A stretch of 24,340 bases of DNA from contig JACCZR010000046.1 in NCBI GenBank assembly GCA_013695855.1, positions 1-24,340 of the forward strand, given 5' to 3'. The DNA is from Thermoleophilaceae bacterium. GTDB taxonomy: Bacteria > Actinomycetota > Thermoleophilia > Solirubrobacterales > Thermoleophilaceae. The translations under genes and the position numbers were made by a program. Below, in pieces: positions 16,631 through 24,118 of the stretch. The notes under the pieces are model-generated. The model was not told the DNA's origin, searched no databases, and saw only the letters and a program-made list of their open reading frames with translations. Within the stretch, counting starts at the first letter, position 1; each line of letters begins with the position of its first letter.

Positions 16631-16804
16631 CCGGCTCCACCAGCAACAGCGCATGGCGGCTCCTCGGGGGCGGGTCGCCATCTCGCCGGTACCATCGGCC
16701 CTGAGCGCTCCCCCGCTCAACTGCCGTCACGCTCGGACGGCCAGACCATCCCGCTAGTTTCGGCGGTGAGCACTAACCGATTCGCGAGTCAACCTGGGAG
16801 TTCC

Positions 16805-18016
16805 ATGGCCGTAGCCGAGAGCGGGTACAGCGACAAGACCGACGACCAGCGCGCGATCACCGAGATGGTGCGGCAGTTCGTCGACAACGAGGTCCTTCCG
16901 ATCGCGGAGGAGCACGACCACGAGGACAAGTTCCCCGATGCGGTGGTCGAGCAGATGAAGGAGCTCGGGCTCTTCGGTGTGACCATCCCCGAGGAGTACG
17001 GCGGGATGGGGCTCGACCTGACCACCTACGCGATGATCGTCGAGGAGCTCTCGCGCGGGTGGATCTCGGTGTCGGGCATCGTCAACACCCATTTCATCGG
17101 CTCCTACCTGCTCATGAAGTTCGGGACCGAGGAGCAGCGCCAGGAGCTCCTCCCACGGATGGCCACCGGCGAGATCCGGGCGGCCTTCTCCCTCTCTGAG
17201 CCCGAGGTGGGCTCCGACGTCCAGGGCATCAAGGGCGGCGCCAAGCAGGTCGACGGCGGCGATTGGGAGCTCAACGGCCAGAAGATGTGGGTCACGAACG
17301 GCCTGCGCTCGGGGTTGGTCTTCGTGCTGATGAAGACCGATCCCAACGCCGAGCCCGCCTACAAGGGCATGACCTGCTTCATCACCGAGAAGGAGCCCGG
17401 GGCGGCTGAGAACACGGGTGACTACGCGGGACTCACCGTCCCCCCCCAGATCAGGAAGATGGGCTACAAGGGCGTCGAGTCCACCGAGCTGGTCTACGAC
17501 GGCTACCGCTGCTCACCAGACCGGGTGCTCGGCGGTGAGCAGGGCGTCGGCGAGGGCTTCGTGCAGATGATGGACGCTCTCGAGGTCGGCCGGGTCAACG
17601 TGGCCGCCCGCGGCGTTGGGATCGCCCAGCGCGCCCTCGAGCTGGCCCTGCGCTACTCACAGGAGCGCAAGACCTTCGGCAAGCCGATCGCGGCCCACCA
17701 GGCCATCCAGTTCAAGCTCGCCGACATGGCCACCAAGGTGGAGGCCGCCCGGCTGCTGACTCTGAAGTCCGCCCGCATGAAGGACGCCGGGGAGCGCTCG
17801 GACCTCGAGGCCGGCATGGCGAAGCTGTTCGCCTCGGAGACCGGGAAGGAGGTCGTGGAGGAGTCCTTTCGCATCCACGGCGGCTACGGCTATTCCAAGG
17901 AGTACGAGATCGAGCGCCTGTATCGCGATGCTCCGCTGCTGTTGATCGGCGAGGGCACCTCGGAGATCCAGCGGATGGTGATCGGCAAGAAGCTGCTGCA
18001 GCGCAACAAGATCTGA
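16805..18016 (+). CDS. Acyl-CoA dehydrogenase
   Basis: 403 aa from ATG 16805, chosen because GGGAG lies four bases upstream. A longer form from GTG 16766 (13 more residues) would sit 5 bases after TAGTTT and is a possible leaderless start. Family features are the helical N-domain, FSLSEPEVGSDVQGIKGGA (FAD-binding and substrate loop), WVTNG, the C-terminal helical domain (RVNVAARGVGIAQRALELAL, QERKTFGKPIAAHQAIQFKLADM) and HGGYGYSKEYEIERLYRDA with catalytic Glu in IGEGTSEIQR. It oxidises an acyl-CoA to the 2-enoyl-CoA with FAD and passes electrons to ETF. Chain-length preference cannot be told. Confidence 0.95.
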   Translation: MAVAESGYSDKTDDQRAITEMVRQFVDNEVLPIAEEHDHEDKFPDAVVEQMKELGLFGVTIPEEYGGMGLDLTTYAMIVEELSRGWISVSGIVNTHFIGSYLLMKFGTEEQRQELLPRMATGEIRAAFSLSEPEVGSDVQGIKGGAKQVDGGDWELNGQKMWVTNGLRSGLVFVLMKTDPNAEPAYKGMTCFITEKEPGAAENTGDYAGLTVPPQIRKMGYKGVESTELVYDGYRCSPDRVLGGEQGVGEGFVQMMDALEVGRVNVAARGVGIAQRALELALRYSQERKTFGKPIAAHQAIQFKLADMATKVEAARLLTLKSARMKDAGERSDLEAGMAKLFASETGKEVVEESFRIHGGYGYSKEYEIERLYRDAPLLLIGEGTSEIQRMVIGKKLLQRNKI

Positions 18017-18030
18017 AACGGTTCTCTCCC

Positions 18031-18060
18031 TTGTCCCAGCGCGCGACCCTGGGTTAGATT
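18031..18060 (+). promoter_or_regulatory. Promoter of the small basic protein gene
   Basis: TTGTCC (18031-18036), a 17-base spacer and TTAGAT (18054-18059) precede the ATG at 18103 by a normal leader that carries an AGGAGG SD at 18088-18093. Confidence 0.5.
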
Positions 18061-18102
18061 TGGATTTGGCAGGAAGCACCGGCGGTCAGGAGGTTCTCGG
18101 AA

Positions 18103-18312
18103 ATGGCCACACACGGACGTTCGCCACTCGACTTTCTCGCTCAGCAGATCGAGCTGAGCGAAGTGCGCGAGGAAAGCCTCGAGCGCGAGCTCGAGTCGCT
18201 GCCAAAGTGGCGCTTTCGGCGCCGCTCGCAGACCCAGCGCCGCTTGGAGCGGGGGCGCGCGCGCCGCGCCAGGATCGACGAGCTGCTCGATCCCCCGGGC
18301 GACCGCAGATAG
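18103..18312 (+). CDS. Small highly charged protein, unknown function
   Basis: 69 aa from ATG 18103, with AGGAGG nine bases upstream and a promoter-like element before it, which support it as real. Residues 8-33 form an acidic amphipathic helix (DFLAQQIELSEVREESLERELES). Residues 35-60 are very basic (KWRFRRRSQTQRRLERGRARRARID), suggesting helices that bind nucleic acid or acidic lipids. No known family is recognised. The SCP2-like gene starts 12 bases after its stop, so they may be co-transcribed. Confidence 0.65.
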   Translation: MATHGRSPLDFLAQQIELSEVREESLERELESLPKWRFRRRSQTQRRLERGRARRARIDELLDPPGDRR

Positions 18313-18324
18313 AGTCCTGCGGCC

Positions 18325-18684
18325 GTGGCCGCCAGCGACACCAAGGCCCTGATCGCTCAGGTGCTAGACCACCTGGCCGAGGAGGTGCCCGCACTGGCGC
18401 AGCTGAAGCTCGTGATGAAGGTGGAGCTGCAGACCCACGGGGGGGACGCCCCGATTTGGCGCGTCGAGGTGCCCGGCCCCAAAATAGACCGCGACTCGGC
18501 GGCCGACGCTCGCGTCCAGGTCGTTGTCCACCGCCCGCAGTTCAATGAGCTGGCCGCCGACGGCCGCCTGAACCATTGGGTGCGCGCCTACGAGCGCGGG
18601 CACGTGAAGGTCACCGGCGACCCCGGCGTGGTCAAGCTGATCGGCAGCGTGATCGAGCGCCAGCGCGCCCGCGGGCGCACCTGA
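18325..18684 (+). CDS. SCP2-like sterol/lipid-binding domain protein
   Basis: 119 aa from GTG 18325. The fold pattern resembles SCP-2 domains: a helix (TKALIAQVLDHLAEEV), strands (WRVEVPGPKIDRDS, ARVQVVVHRPQFNELAADG) and a C-terminal helix after VKVTGDPGVVKLIGSVI. Such domains bind hydrophobic ligands such as acyl-CoA or lipids. The assignment is by pattern, not by invariant catalytic residues. TAGAGT (18310-18315) lies 9 bases before the GTG, but its TAG is also the stop codon of the preceding gene, so either an operon or a leaderless start is possible. Lying after the acyl-CoA dehydrogenase fits lipid metabolism. Confidence 0.65.
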   Translation: MAASDTKALIAQVLDHLAEEVPALAQLKLVMKVELQTHGGDAPIWRVEVPGPKIDRDSAADARVQVVVHRPQFNELAADGRLNHWVRAYERGHVKVTGDPGVVKLIGSVIERQRARGRT

Positions 18685-18698
18685 AGCCGGCGCCGCGC

Positions 18699-19149
18699 TC
18701 AGCGGTTGGGTGGCGTGACCACAAGCACTTGGCGCCCCGCCCTGCGCACCGGCTCGAGCGCGAGGCTTCCGAGCAGCCGCTCGACCACCGCAGTGCGTGG
18801 GGAGCCGCTCACCACGATCAGAGAAGCGTCGAGATCGTGGCCCCGGCGCCGATGACCACGATCAGGATGAGCCCCGTGACCTCCACGACGGTGAGCCCGA
18901 GGTTGATCCTCACCGATTCGGCGATGCCGCGCAGGTTGATCGCGGTGACGAGCAGCAGGAGTTGCCCAAGGAAAAGGCCGTGAACGAGGCGAGGACCAGC
19001 GCTGAGAGAAAGGCGGTCCAGATCGCGCCCCCAACCTCGGCGCCCACCTCGCCGACCAGCGCGTAGATCCCCGCGCCGAGGATGTCGCCGATCACGAAGG
19101 CCAGGAGAAGCTTGGGCCCGATGGCCCGCCGGAGCTCGGTGTGCTCCAC
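18699..19149 (-). pseudogene. Remnant of an APC permease / UspA-domain protein
   Basis: Three pieces of one decayed gene are read in order on minus. From GTG 19149, LRRAIGPKLLLAFVIGDILG and GAIWTAFLSALVLASFTAFS give the first two helices of an APC amino-acid permease. At about 18967 the frame jumps to GQLLLLVTAINLRGIAESV and LGLTVVEVTGLILIVVIGAG (middle helices). At about 18841 it jumps again to DASLIVVSGSPRTAVVERLL and VRRAGRQVLVVTPPNR, the C-terminal end of a universal stress protein domain, with a stop at 18699. Most helices are missing, so this is a double internal deletion. APC permeases with C-terminal UspA domains are known, which supports one parent gene. Confidence 0.7.
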
Positions 19150-19190
19150 TCCGGCCCGGTCCGCTTGGCCTGTTGCCTCGGTAGCTGGTC

Positions 19191-19322
19191 TTACCCGGCG
19201 GTGGTCAGGTCTAGCCCTGCTCCTCGGGGCCCCGGTAGGTCGTCCACCAAACCGATCTCGCGGTGAAGGCCGTCGTTCTCGATAGCCGCCCGGACGCCTT
19301 CGATGTCTGGCAGCTCAGGCAC
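19191..19322 (-). pseudogene. Fpg/Nei-like DNA glycosylase N-terminal remnant
   Basis: 43 codons from GTG 19322 (overlapping the stop of the phosphatase gene) to TAA at 19191. The N-terminus VPELPDIEGVRAAIENDGLH resembles the PELPE/DVE start of formamidopyrimidine-DNA glycosylases and endonuclease VIII, in which Pro2 and Glu3 are catalytic. After LHREIGLVDD the likeness ends, and the rest of the roughly 270-residue protein is missing. It may be a truncated gene next to the permease scar. Chance resemblance is possible, since only about 25 residues support it. Confidence 0.45.
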
Positions 19323-19884
19323 GGAAGTTCCACCCCCACATCACTGGCACGGCGCGCTCGTAGCCGAGGGTGCTGAGGGTGGCCGTCTCCAGCCCGAACA
19401 GGCCTCCGGCCTCGGGACCGAGGCCTAGCCAGCGCGCCGTCAGGGCGCGCAGCACGTGGCCGTGGGAGAACAGGACGGCGTCCACGCCATCGCTACGCAG
19501 GCGGTCGATGAGATGGCCCACGCGGGCGGCCACGTCGGCCGGCGTCTCGCCGCCGGGGGAGCCGTCGCGCCACAAATACCAGTCGGGGCGCTCCTGCCGA
19601 ATGTCGGCGGTGGTCACCCCCTCGTATTCGCCGTAATCGAACTCGAGCAGCTCGTCGGTGGTCTGGGCGTCCTCGAAGCCGGCCAGAGCGGCGCTCTCGA
19701 CGGCGCGCGACAGCGGGCTGGTGAACGCCTTCTCCACCGGGCGGTGGGCGAAGAGCCCCCGCAGCTCAGCCGCCTGGCTGCGACCGTGCTCGGTCAGCGG
19801 GATGTCGGTGCGGCCTGTGTGCTGCTCGGAGAGCGTCCACTCCGTCTCGCCGTGGCGGGCCAGGTAGACCCTCATCGCGCTCAT
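19315..19884 (-). CDS. Histidine phosphatase (phosphoglycerate mutase-like)
   Basis: 189 aa from ATG 19884; the ATG at 19875 is nearly as good. It has the RHGE motif at residues 10-13, where His11 is the phosphorylated residue, then RTDIPLTEHGRSQA, SPLSRAVESA, acid residue in LLEFDYGEYEG and the second catalytic His in LFSHGHVLRAL. Length and motifs fit broad-specificity phosphatases (alpha-ribazole-5'-phosphatase, PhoE or sugar phosphatase) more than glycolytic mutases. It starts 4 bases after the stop of the ferredoxin-like gene and is the last intact gene of the sucC-sucD-ferredoxin operon. Confidence 0.88.
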   Translation of the reverse strand: MSAMRVYLARHGETEWTLSEQHTGRTDIPLTEHGRSQAAELRGLFAHRPVEKAFTSPLSRAVESAALAGFEDAQTTDELLEFDYGEYEGVTTADIRQERPDWYLWRDGSPGGETPADVAARVGHLIDRLRSDGVDAVLFSHGHVLRALTARWLGLGPEAGGLFGLETATLSTLGYERAVPVMWGWNFRA

Positions 19885-19888
19885 CGTT

Positions 19889-20125
19889 CTAGCGCTCGAG
19901 CGACGTGTCGTCGTAGAGCTTGAGCACGCGCACCGCACCCGGCGGCGCGGCGACCACGCACATCTCGCACAGCACGCACTCGTCGAGGTTCTCCTCGACG
20001 ATCTCCGTGCGCCCCTCGCGGTTGGCGAAGATGTCCACCGGGCAGGTGTCCTCGAGCTCCTGGGCAAGTTGGGCGTCATCGCGAGCCTCGTCGGTCAGCT
20101 CCACGTCGATGAAGGTGCCGGCCAT
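19889..20125 (-). CDS. Small [4Fe-4S] ferredoxin-like protein
   Basis: 78 aa. Four cysteines are placed as Cys28 (CPVDIF) and Cys50-x2-Cys53-x2-Cys56 (CVLCEMC). Together they can ligate one [4Fe-4S] cluster; a second cluster is absent. The order CP first, CxxCxxC later is the reverse of one half of a classical 2[4Fe-4S] ferredoxin. The ATG at 20125 overlaps the sucD stop (TGATG), so translation is coupled to the CoA ligase. It could be an electron carrier or a subunit for a 2-oxoacid oxidoreductase linked to the same acyl-CoA; no such enzyme is seen here, so this is inference. Confidence 0.75.
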   Translation of the reverse strand: MAGTFIDVELTDEARDDAQLAQELEDTCPVDIFANREGRTEIVEENLDECVLCEMCVVAAPPGAVRVLKLYDDTSLER

Positions 20126-21042
20126 CAGGCGGTCGCCCCCATCTTCTGCTTGACCAGGTCCGGGATCTCCGAGATCTCCTCCGCCACTTGGATGCCGGCC
20201 TCGCCCAAGCGCGCGATCTTCTCGGCGGCCGTGTCCTCCTTGCCCTCCACGATCGTGCCGGCGTGGCCGAAGCTCATGCCGGGCATCTCGTCCATGAAGC
20301 GGCCGGCCATGAAGGCCACGATCGGCAGGCGGCTGTCGTTCTCCCTGACCCACTCGGCCAGCTCGGCCTCCATACGCCCGCCGGGCTCGGTGTAGATGAC
20401 GATCGCCTCCGTCTGGTCGTCGGCTTCGAAGAGGGGCATCAGCTCGGCGTAGCTCGAGCCGATGATGGCGTCGCCGCCGATGGAGACCGCCGTGGACTGG
20501 CCGAGCCCTGCTGCGGTGAGCGTCGAGGACATCTCGGTGGTCATGCCGCCGCTTCGCGAGATCACCCCGACCGGGCCCGGCGTGTAGGCCTTCGACGCGT
20601 CCTGGGCCGGGCCGCCGATGCCGCCCATCTTGATCACGTCGGGCACGATCACGCCGAGGCAGTTGGGGCCGATGATCCGCGCGCCCTTCTCGTTCGCGCG
20701 CTCGACCATCTGGGCGGTGTCGCGACGCGGGATGCGCTCGGTCACGATCACGATCAGCTCGACGCCGTGCTCGATGGCCTCCAACACCGCGTCCTTGGTG
20801 AAGGCGGGCGGGACAGTCACGACCGAGCCCTGGATCGGCCCGCCGTGGTGCTCGACCGCCTGCTCGACAGTGTCGAAAACGGGCACGCCGTGGACCTGCC
20901 GGCCGAGGCGGCCGGGGGTCACGCCGCCCACGACCTGCGCGCCGGCACCGTAGTCGAGGCACTCGCGCGTGAGGCTGACGGCCTCGCGCCCGGTGATGCC
21001 CTGGACGATAAATGGCGTGTTCTCGTCGAGCAGGATGCTCAT
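20125..21042 (-). CDS. sucD: CoA ligase alpha subunit, SucD family (succinyl-CoA or malate/citrate-CoA type)
   Basis: 305 aa. N-terminal CoA-binding Rossmann domain (FIVQGITGREA, GVTPGRLGRQVHGVPVF), then the ligase-CoA domain with IGPNCLGVI, VGVISRSGGMTTEM and the phosphorylated active-site His260 in MSFGHAGTIVEG. It cycles a phosphohistidine between the ATP/GTP-binding beta subunit and the acyl substrate. The start overlaps the sucC stop (ATGA). By family it could be succinyl-CoA synthetase, malate-CoA ligase or citryl-CoA synthetase; a malyl-CoA-lyase-like gene upstream makes malate a serious alternative. The motif IPRRDTAQM is like standard SucD (IP..D). Confidence 0.9.
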   Translation of the reverse strand: MSILLDENTPFIVQGITGREAVSLTRECLDYGAGAQVVGGVTPGRLGRQVHGVPVFDTVEQAVEHHGGPIQGSVVTVPPAFTKDAVLEAIEHGVELIVIVTERIPRRDTAQMVERANEKGARIIGPNCLGVIVPDVIKMGGIGGPAQDASKAYTPGPVGVISRSGGMTTEMSSTLTAAGLGQSTAVSIGGDAIIGSSYAELMPLFEADDQTEAIVIYTEPGGRMEAELAEWVRENDSRLPIVAFMAGRFMDEMPGMSFGHAGTIVEGKEDTAAEKIARLGEAGIQVAEEISEIPDLVKQKMGATA

Positions 21043-22247
21043 GCCGAGCTCGGTATCTTCTCGACGGCGCGCCGCGCGGCTTCGTGCATGGACACCGAGC
21101 GGTCGGTGTACTCCACGCCATAGTGGTCGAGGATCTTGAAGCCCTCCTCCTCCCAGGCGCCCGGGACGCGGAAGATGGCGATCTTCTCGGCCGGGTCGTA
21201 GCCGAGCTCCAGACAGGCTTTGACCACGCCGCGGGCCACGATGTCCACCCGGGTGTTGGAGACGATCGACATCATCACCGCGATCTTGTCCACGCCGGGC
21301 TTTTCGAGCACCAGCTTGGCCAGGCCGGCCGCCTTGCGCACGGAGGGGTTGCCACCGATCTCGCAGTAGTTGGCCGGATCGCCGCCGTGGGCGCGGACCG
21401 CGTCGAAGAGCGTGAGCGAGCCTCCGCCGGCGCCGATGACCAGCCCGAGGTTGCCGTCGAACTCGGTGACGTTGCCCGCTACCCCGCGGTGGTCCATGGC
21501 GTCGACCTCCTCGCCGGCCAGCTCGAACTCGGTCGACTCGCGGGCCTGGCGGGTCTCCTCGCTGCCCACGCCGAGGTCCTCCAGCAGCTTCTTGTGGCGC
21601 GGGCGGGCCTCGGTCTCCATGTCCATGTGGGCGTCGAGAGCCACGAAGGAGCCATCGGCGAGCTCACCGAGGGGGTTGATCTCGGCCAGGGTCATGTCGC
21701 GCTCGAGGAAGAGCTCGGCCAAGCGGGTCAGGATCGGCGTGATGCGGGTCAGCGGGCGTCCGGTCACGCCCGTAGCCGCGATGACCTCCTTGGCCTGGAA
21801 GTCGCTCAACGGGCGGAGGGTCGAGAAGTGGGCGCGCCCCACGTGGTCGGGGTGCTTCTCGGCCACCTCCTCGATGTCGATGCCGCCCATGTCTGAAAAG
21901 AGCATCACCGGCTGCTTGCGGATCCCGTCCCAGACCACGCCGGCGTAGTACTCGTGCTCGAGCTCCGCGCGCGGGTCGACCAACACGCCGCGGGGGACAT
22001 GGTCGTTGATCTCGAGCTTGAGGATCGCTTCGGCGTGCTCGGCTGCCTCGTCGACCGTCTCGGCGAACTGCACGCCGCCGGCCTTCATGCGCCCACCGGT
22101 GAGGACCTGGGACTTGATGACAGTGGCACCGTCGATCCGCTCGGCGATCTCACGCGCCTGGTCGGCGGACGTGGCGAAGCCGAAGTCGGTGACCGGGATT
22201 CCCGCCTGCTTGACGATTTCCCGCGCCTCATACTCGAAGAACCTCAT
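21039..22247 (-). CDS. sucC: CoA ligase beta subunit, SucC family (divergent)
   Basis: 402 aa. The ATP-grasp domain fills the first 230 residues (MRFFEYEAREIVKQAGIPV, VIKSQVLTGGRMKAGGV, LAEINPLGEL), and the CoA-ligase domain follows (GNLGLVIGAGGGSLTLFDAV, YCEIGGNPSVRKAAGLAKLV). The canonical SucC segment GGITxCDxVAxGI is here MSIVSNTRVDIVARGVVKAC, and the C-terminus has PGAWEEEGFKIL and GVEYTDRSVSMHEAAR. It is therefore far from the actinobacterial SucC I know, and may use another C4 or C6 acid. Start ATG 22247; TAGGGT lies 12 bases before it. The stop overlaps the sucD start, giving a tight 1:1 operon. Confidence 0.88.
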   Translation of the reverse strand: MRFFEYEAREIVKQAGIPVTDFGFATSADQAREIAERIDGATVIKSQVLTGGRMKAGGVQFAETVDEAAEHAEAILKLEINDHVPRGVLVDPRAELEHEYYAGVVWDGIRKQPVMLFSDMGGIDIEEVAEKHPDHVGRAHFSTLRPLSDFQAKEVIAATGVTGRPLTRITPILTRLAELFLERDMTLAEINPLGELADGSFVALDAHMDMETEARPRHKKLLEDLGVGSEETRQARESTEFELAGEEVDAMDHRGVAGNVTEFDGNLGLVIGAGGGSLTLFDAVRAHGGDPANYCEIGGNPSVRKAAGLAKLVLEKPGVDKIAVMMSIVSNTRVDIVARGVVKACLELGYDPAEKIAIFRVPGAWEEEGFKILDHYGVEYTDRSVSMHEAARRAVEKIPSSA

Positions 22248-22332
22248 CGGCGGGCGGGAACCCTATCGAGGCATTGGCAGCGCCGCCGCCGTGGGGAGAC
22301 GAGCGACCCGGCCGTCGGGCTCACAGCGCCCT

Positions 22333-23457
22333 CTAGCTCGAGCTGGGTAGCGAGGAGGGCGGGGTGCCCGACTCGGTGGGCAACGTGCCCCCGTGCTCGC
22401 CGTTGGAGGACATCTCGTAGGCCTCGGCCAGCTCGGGGTCCTTCTCGGCCAACTGCTCGGCAAGGGTGACCATCACCTTGCACTGCTTCCAGGTGGCGTC
22501 GTCCTGCATCTTGCCGTCGATCATCTGCACGCCGGCGCCGTCGGGGATGGCCTCGAGCACCTTCTTGGCGAACTTGACCTCCTCGGGGTCCGGTGAGAAG
22601 ACCTTCTTGGCGATGTCGATCTGCACCGGGTGCAGGGACCACGCGCCCACACAGCCCAGCAGGAAGGCGGAGCGGAACTGGGTCTCGCAGCCCTCGGTGT
22701 CCTCGATGTCGCCGTAGGGGCCGTAGAAGGGCAGGATCCCGGCCGCCGTGCAGGCGTCGACCATGCGCGCGATCGAGTAGTGCCACGGGTCCTGCTGGTA
22801 GGAGGTCCGAGCCGAGTCCTCGCCGCCGGTCTCGGGGTCCTCGATCACCCGGTAGCCCGGGTGCCCGCCGCCCACGCGGGTGGTCTTCATCCGCCGCGAG
22901 GCGGCCAGGTCGGCCGGGCCGAAGCTCATCCCCTGCATGCGCGGCGAGGCGGTGGCGATCTCCTCGAGGTTGGCCACGCCCAGCGGGGTCTCGAGGAGGG
23001 CGTGGACCAGCAGTGGCTTCTTGACCTCATGACGCGACTCGAGTTGGGCCAGCAGGCGGTCCACGTAGTGGATGTCCCAGGGACCCTCGACCTTGGGAAC
23101 CATGATCACGTCGAGCTGGTCGCCGATCTCGCCGACCAGCGCGGTGAGGTCGTCGAGCACCCACGGGGAGTCGAGCGCGTTGACACGCGTCCACAGGGCG
23201 GTCTGCCCGAGGTCGGTCTCCCTGCCCGCCTTGACCAGGCCCGCTCGCGCGGCCTCCTTGTTGTCGACCGAGACCGCGTCCTCGAGGTTGCCCAGGAGGA
23301 TGTCGGTCTTCTGGGCGATGTCGCCGGCCTTGGCGACCATCTTCTCGTTGGAGAAGTCGAGGAAGTGGATCATCCTCGAGGGCGTGAAGGGGATGTCTGC
23401 CTGGGGCTCGGGAGCGCCCTGGCAGAGGGGCTTGAAGAAGTCTCGGGGGTTGCGCAT
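22333..23457 (-). CDS. CitE/HpcH family lyase, malyl-CoA-lyase-like
   Basis: 374 aa, longer than CitE (about 290) and about the length of malyl-CoA/beta-methylmalyl-CoA lyases. The N-terminus is RNPRDFFKPLCQGAP. Barrel landmarks are LLGNLEDAV (Glu59/Asp60 metal region), WTRVNAL (Arg91), VIMVPKVEGPWDIHY (Lys122), LLETPLG (Glu156) and MSFGPADLAASRRMKTTRVG (Asp183). The C-terminal part has FYGPYGDIED, GAWSLHPVQIDIAKKVFSP and IDGKMQDDATWKQ, which I associate with the Rhodobacter/Chloroflexus type lyases. It would cleave malyl-CoA to acetyl-CoA and glyoxylate, or the reverse. It precedes sucC by 85 bases and is divergent from the MaoC gene. TAGCCT nine bases before the ATG suggests a leaderless message. 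Confidence 0.88.
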   Translation of the reverse strand: MRNPRDFFKPLCQGAPEPQADIPFTPSRMIHFLDFSNEKMVAKAGDIAQKTDILLGNLEDAVSVDNKEAARAGLVKAGRETDLGQTALWTRVNALDSPWVLDDLTALVGEIGDQLDVIMVPKVEGPWDIHYVDRLLAQLESRHEVKKPLLVHALLETPLGVANLEEIATASPRMQGMSFGPADLAASRRMKTTRVGGGHPGYRVIEDPETGGEDSARTSYQQDPWHYSIARMVDACTAAGILPFYGPYGDIEDTEGCETQFRSAFLLGCVGAWSLHPVQIDIAKKVFSPDPEEVKFAKKVLEAIPDGAGVQMIDGKMQDDATWKQCKVMVTLAEQLAEKDPELAEAYEMSSNGEHGGTLPTESGTPPSSLPSSS

Positions 23458-23466
23458 CGGTGGGGC

Positions 23467-23496
23467 AGGCTATCGCCTACCCCTCCTCGCTAGGGT
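23467..23496. promoter_or_regulatory. Divergent -10-like boxes between the lyase and the MaoC gene
   Basis: In a 49-base intergenic stretch, TAGCCT on minus (23472-23467) lies 9 bases before the lyase ATG and TAGGGT on plus (23491-23496) lies 10 bases before the MaoC ATG. Both genes would have little or no leader and could share a regulator. Confidence 0.45.
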
Positions 23497-23506
23497 TGCC
23501 GCGCTC

Positions 23507-24034
23507 ATGGATACCGATCAAGAGACACGCGAGGCCTCGGGAGCCCGCCAGTACGGCCGCTACCTCGAGGAGTTCGAAGTCGGCGTCACCTACAAGCACT
23601 GGCCCGCCAAGACGGTGACCGAGGCCGACAACCACATGTTCTGCCTGATCACCATGAACCACCACCCGCTGCACGTCAACGACGTGTACGCCGGGGCGTC
23701 CCAGCAGGGGCGCAACGTGGTCGTGGGACCCCTGGTCTACTCGCTCGCCCTGGGCATGTCGGTAGGCGACGTGTCGGGCAAGGCCATCGCGAACCTCGCC
23801 ACCGAGGAGCTCAAGCACCCCGCGCCCGTCTTCCACGGCGACACGCTGTTCTGCGAGTCCGAGGTGCTCGAGAAGAAGGAGTCCCGGTCCAAGCCCGACC
23901 GCGGGACGGTCAAGGTCCATACCCGTGTTCTCAACCAGGACGGCGTGCTCGTCGCCGAGTTCAAGCGGCTGGTGCTCATCCCCCGCAAGACCCAGGGCGA
24001 GTCCCCCGAGTCTGCTCAGGGGAACGTGGAGTGA
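23507..24034 (+). CDS. MaoC-family dehydratase (possible mesaconyl-CoA hydratase)
   Basis: 175 aa, a single hot-dog fold. The MaoC signature is seen as YLEEFEVGVTYKHWPAKTVT, then MNHHPLHVNDVYAG (hydratase active-site region with Asn, His and Asp), VVGPLVYSLALGMSV and the C-terminal HPAPVFHGDTLFCESEV. It likely adds or removes water on a 2-enoyl-CoA. Being divergent from a malyl-CoA-lyase-like gene suggests a role on C4-C5 dicarboxylyl-CoA such as mesaconyl-CoA or methylmalyl-CoA, by analogy with Mch of the ethylmalonyl-CoA and 3-hydroxypropionate pathways; substrate is not provable from sequence. Start ATG 23507 has no SD. Confidence 0.88.
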   Translation: MDTDQETREASGARQYGRYLEEFEVGVTYKHWPAKTVTEADNHMFCLITMNHHPLHVNDVYAGASQQGRNVVVGPLVYSLALGMSVGDVSGKAIANLATEELKHPAPVFHGDTLFCESEVLEKKESRSKPDRGTVKVHTRVLNQDGVLVAEFKRLVLIPRKTQGESPESAQGNVE

Positions 24035-24036
24035 CC

Positions 24037-24057
24037 GGTCCGGGCCGGGCCCCTTTT
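24037..24057 (+). terminator. Possible terminator after the MaoC gene
   Basis: GGTCC pairs with GGGCC (one G-T pair) around a five-base loop and is followed by CCTTTT. The stem is short, so the call is weak. Confidence 0.3.
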
Positions 24058-24118
24058 CTCCCTCGCTAGGTAGGGTTGCCGTCCCGCCAAAGCCGACCGC
24101 AGGAGTTGCCGCTACCCG

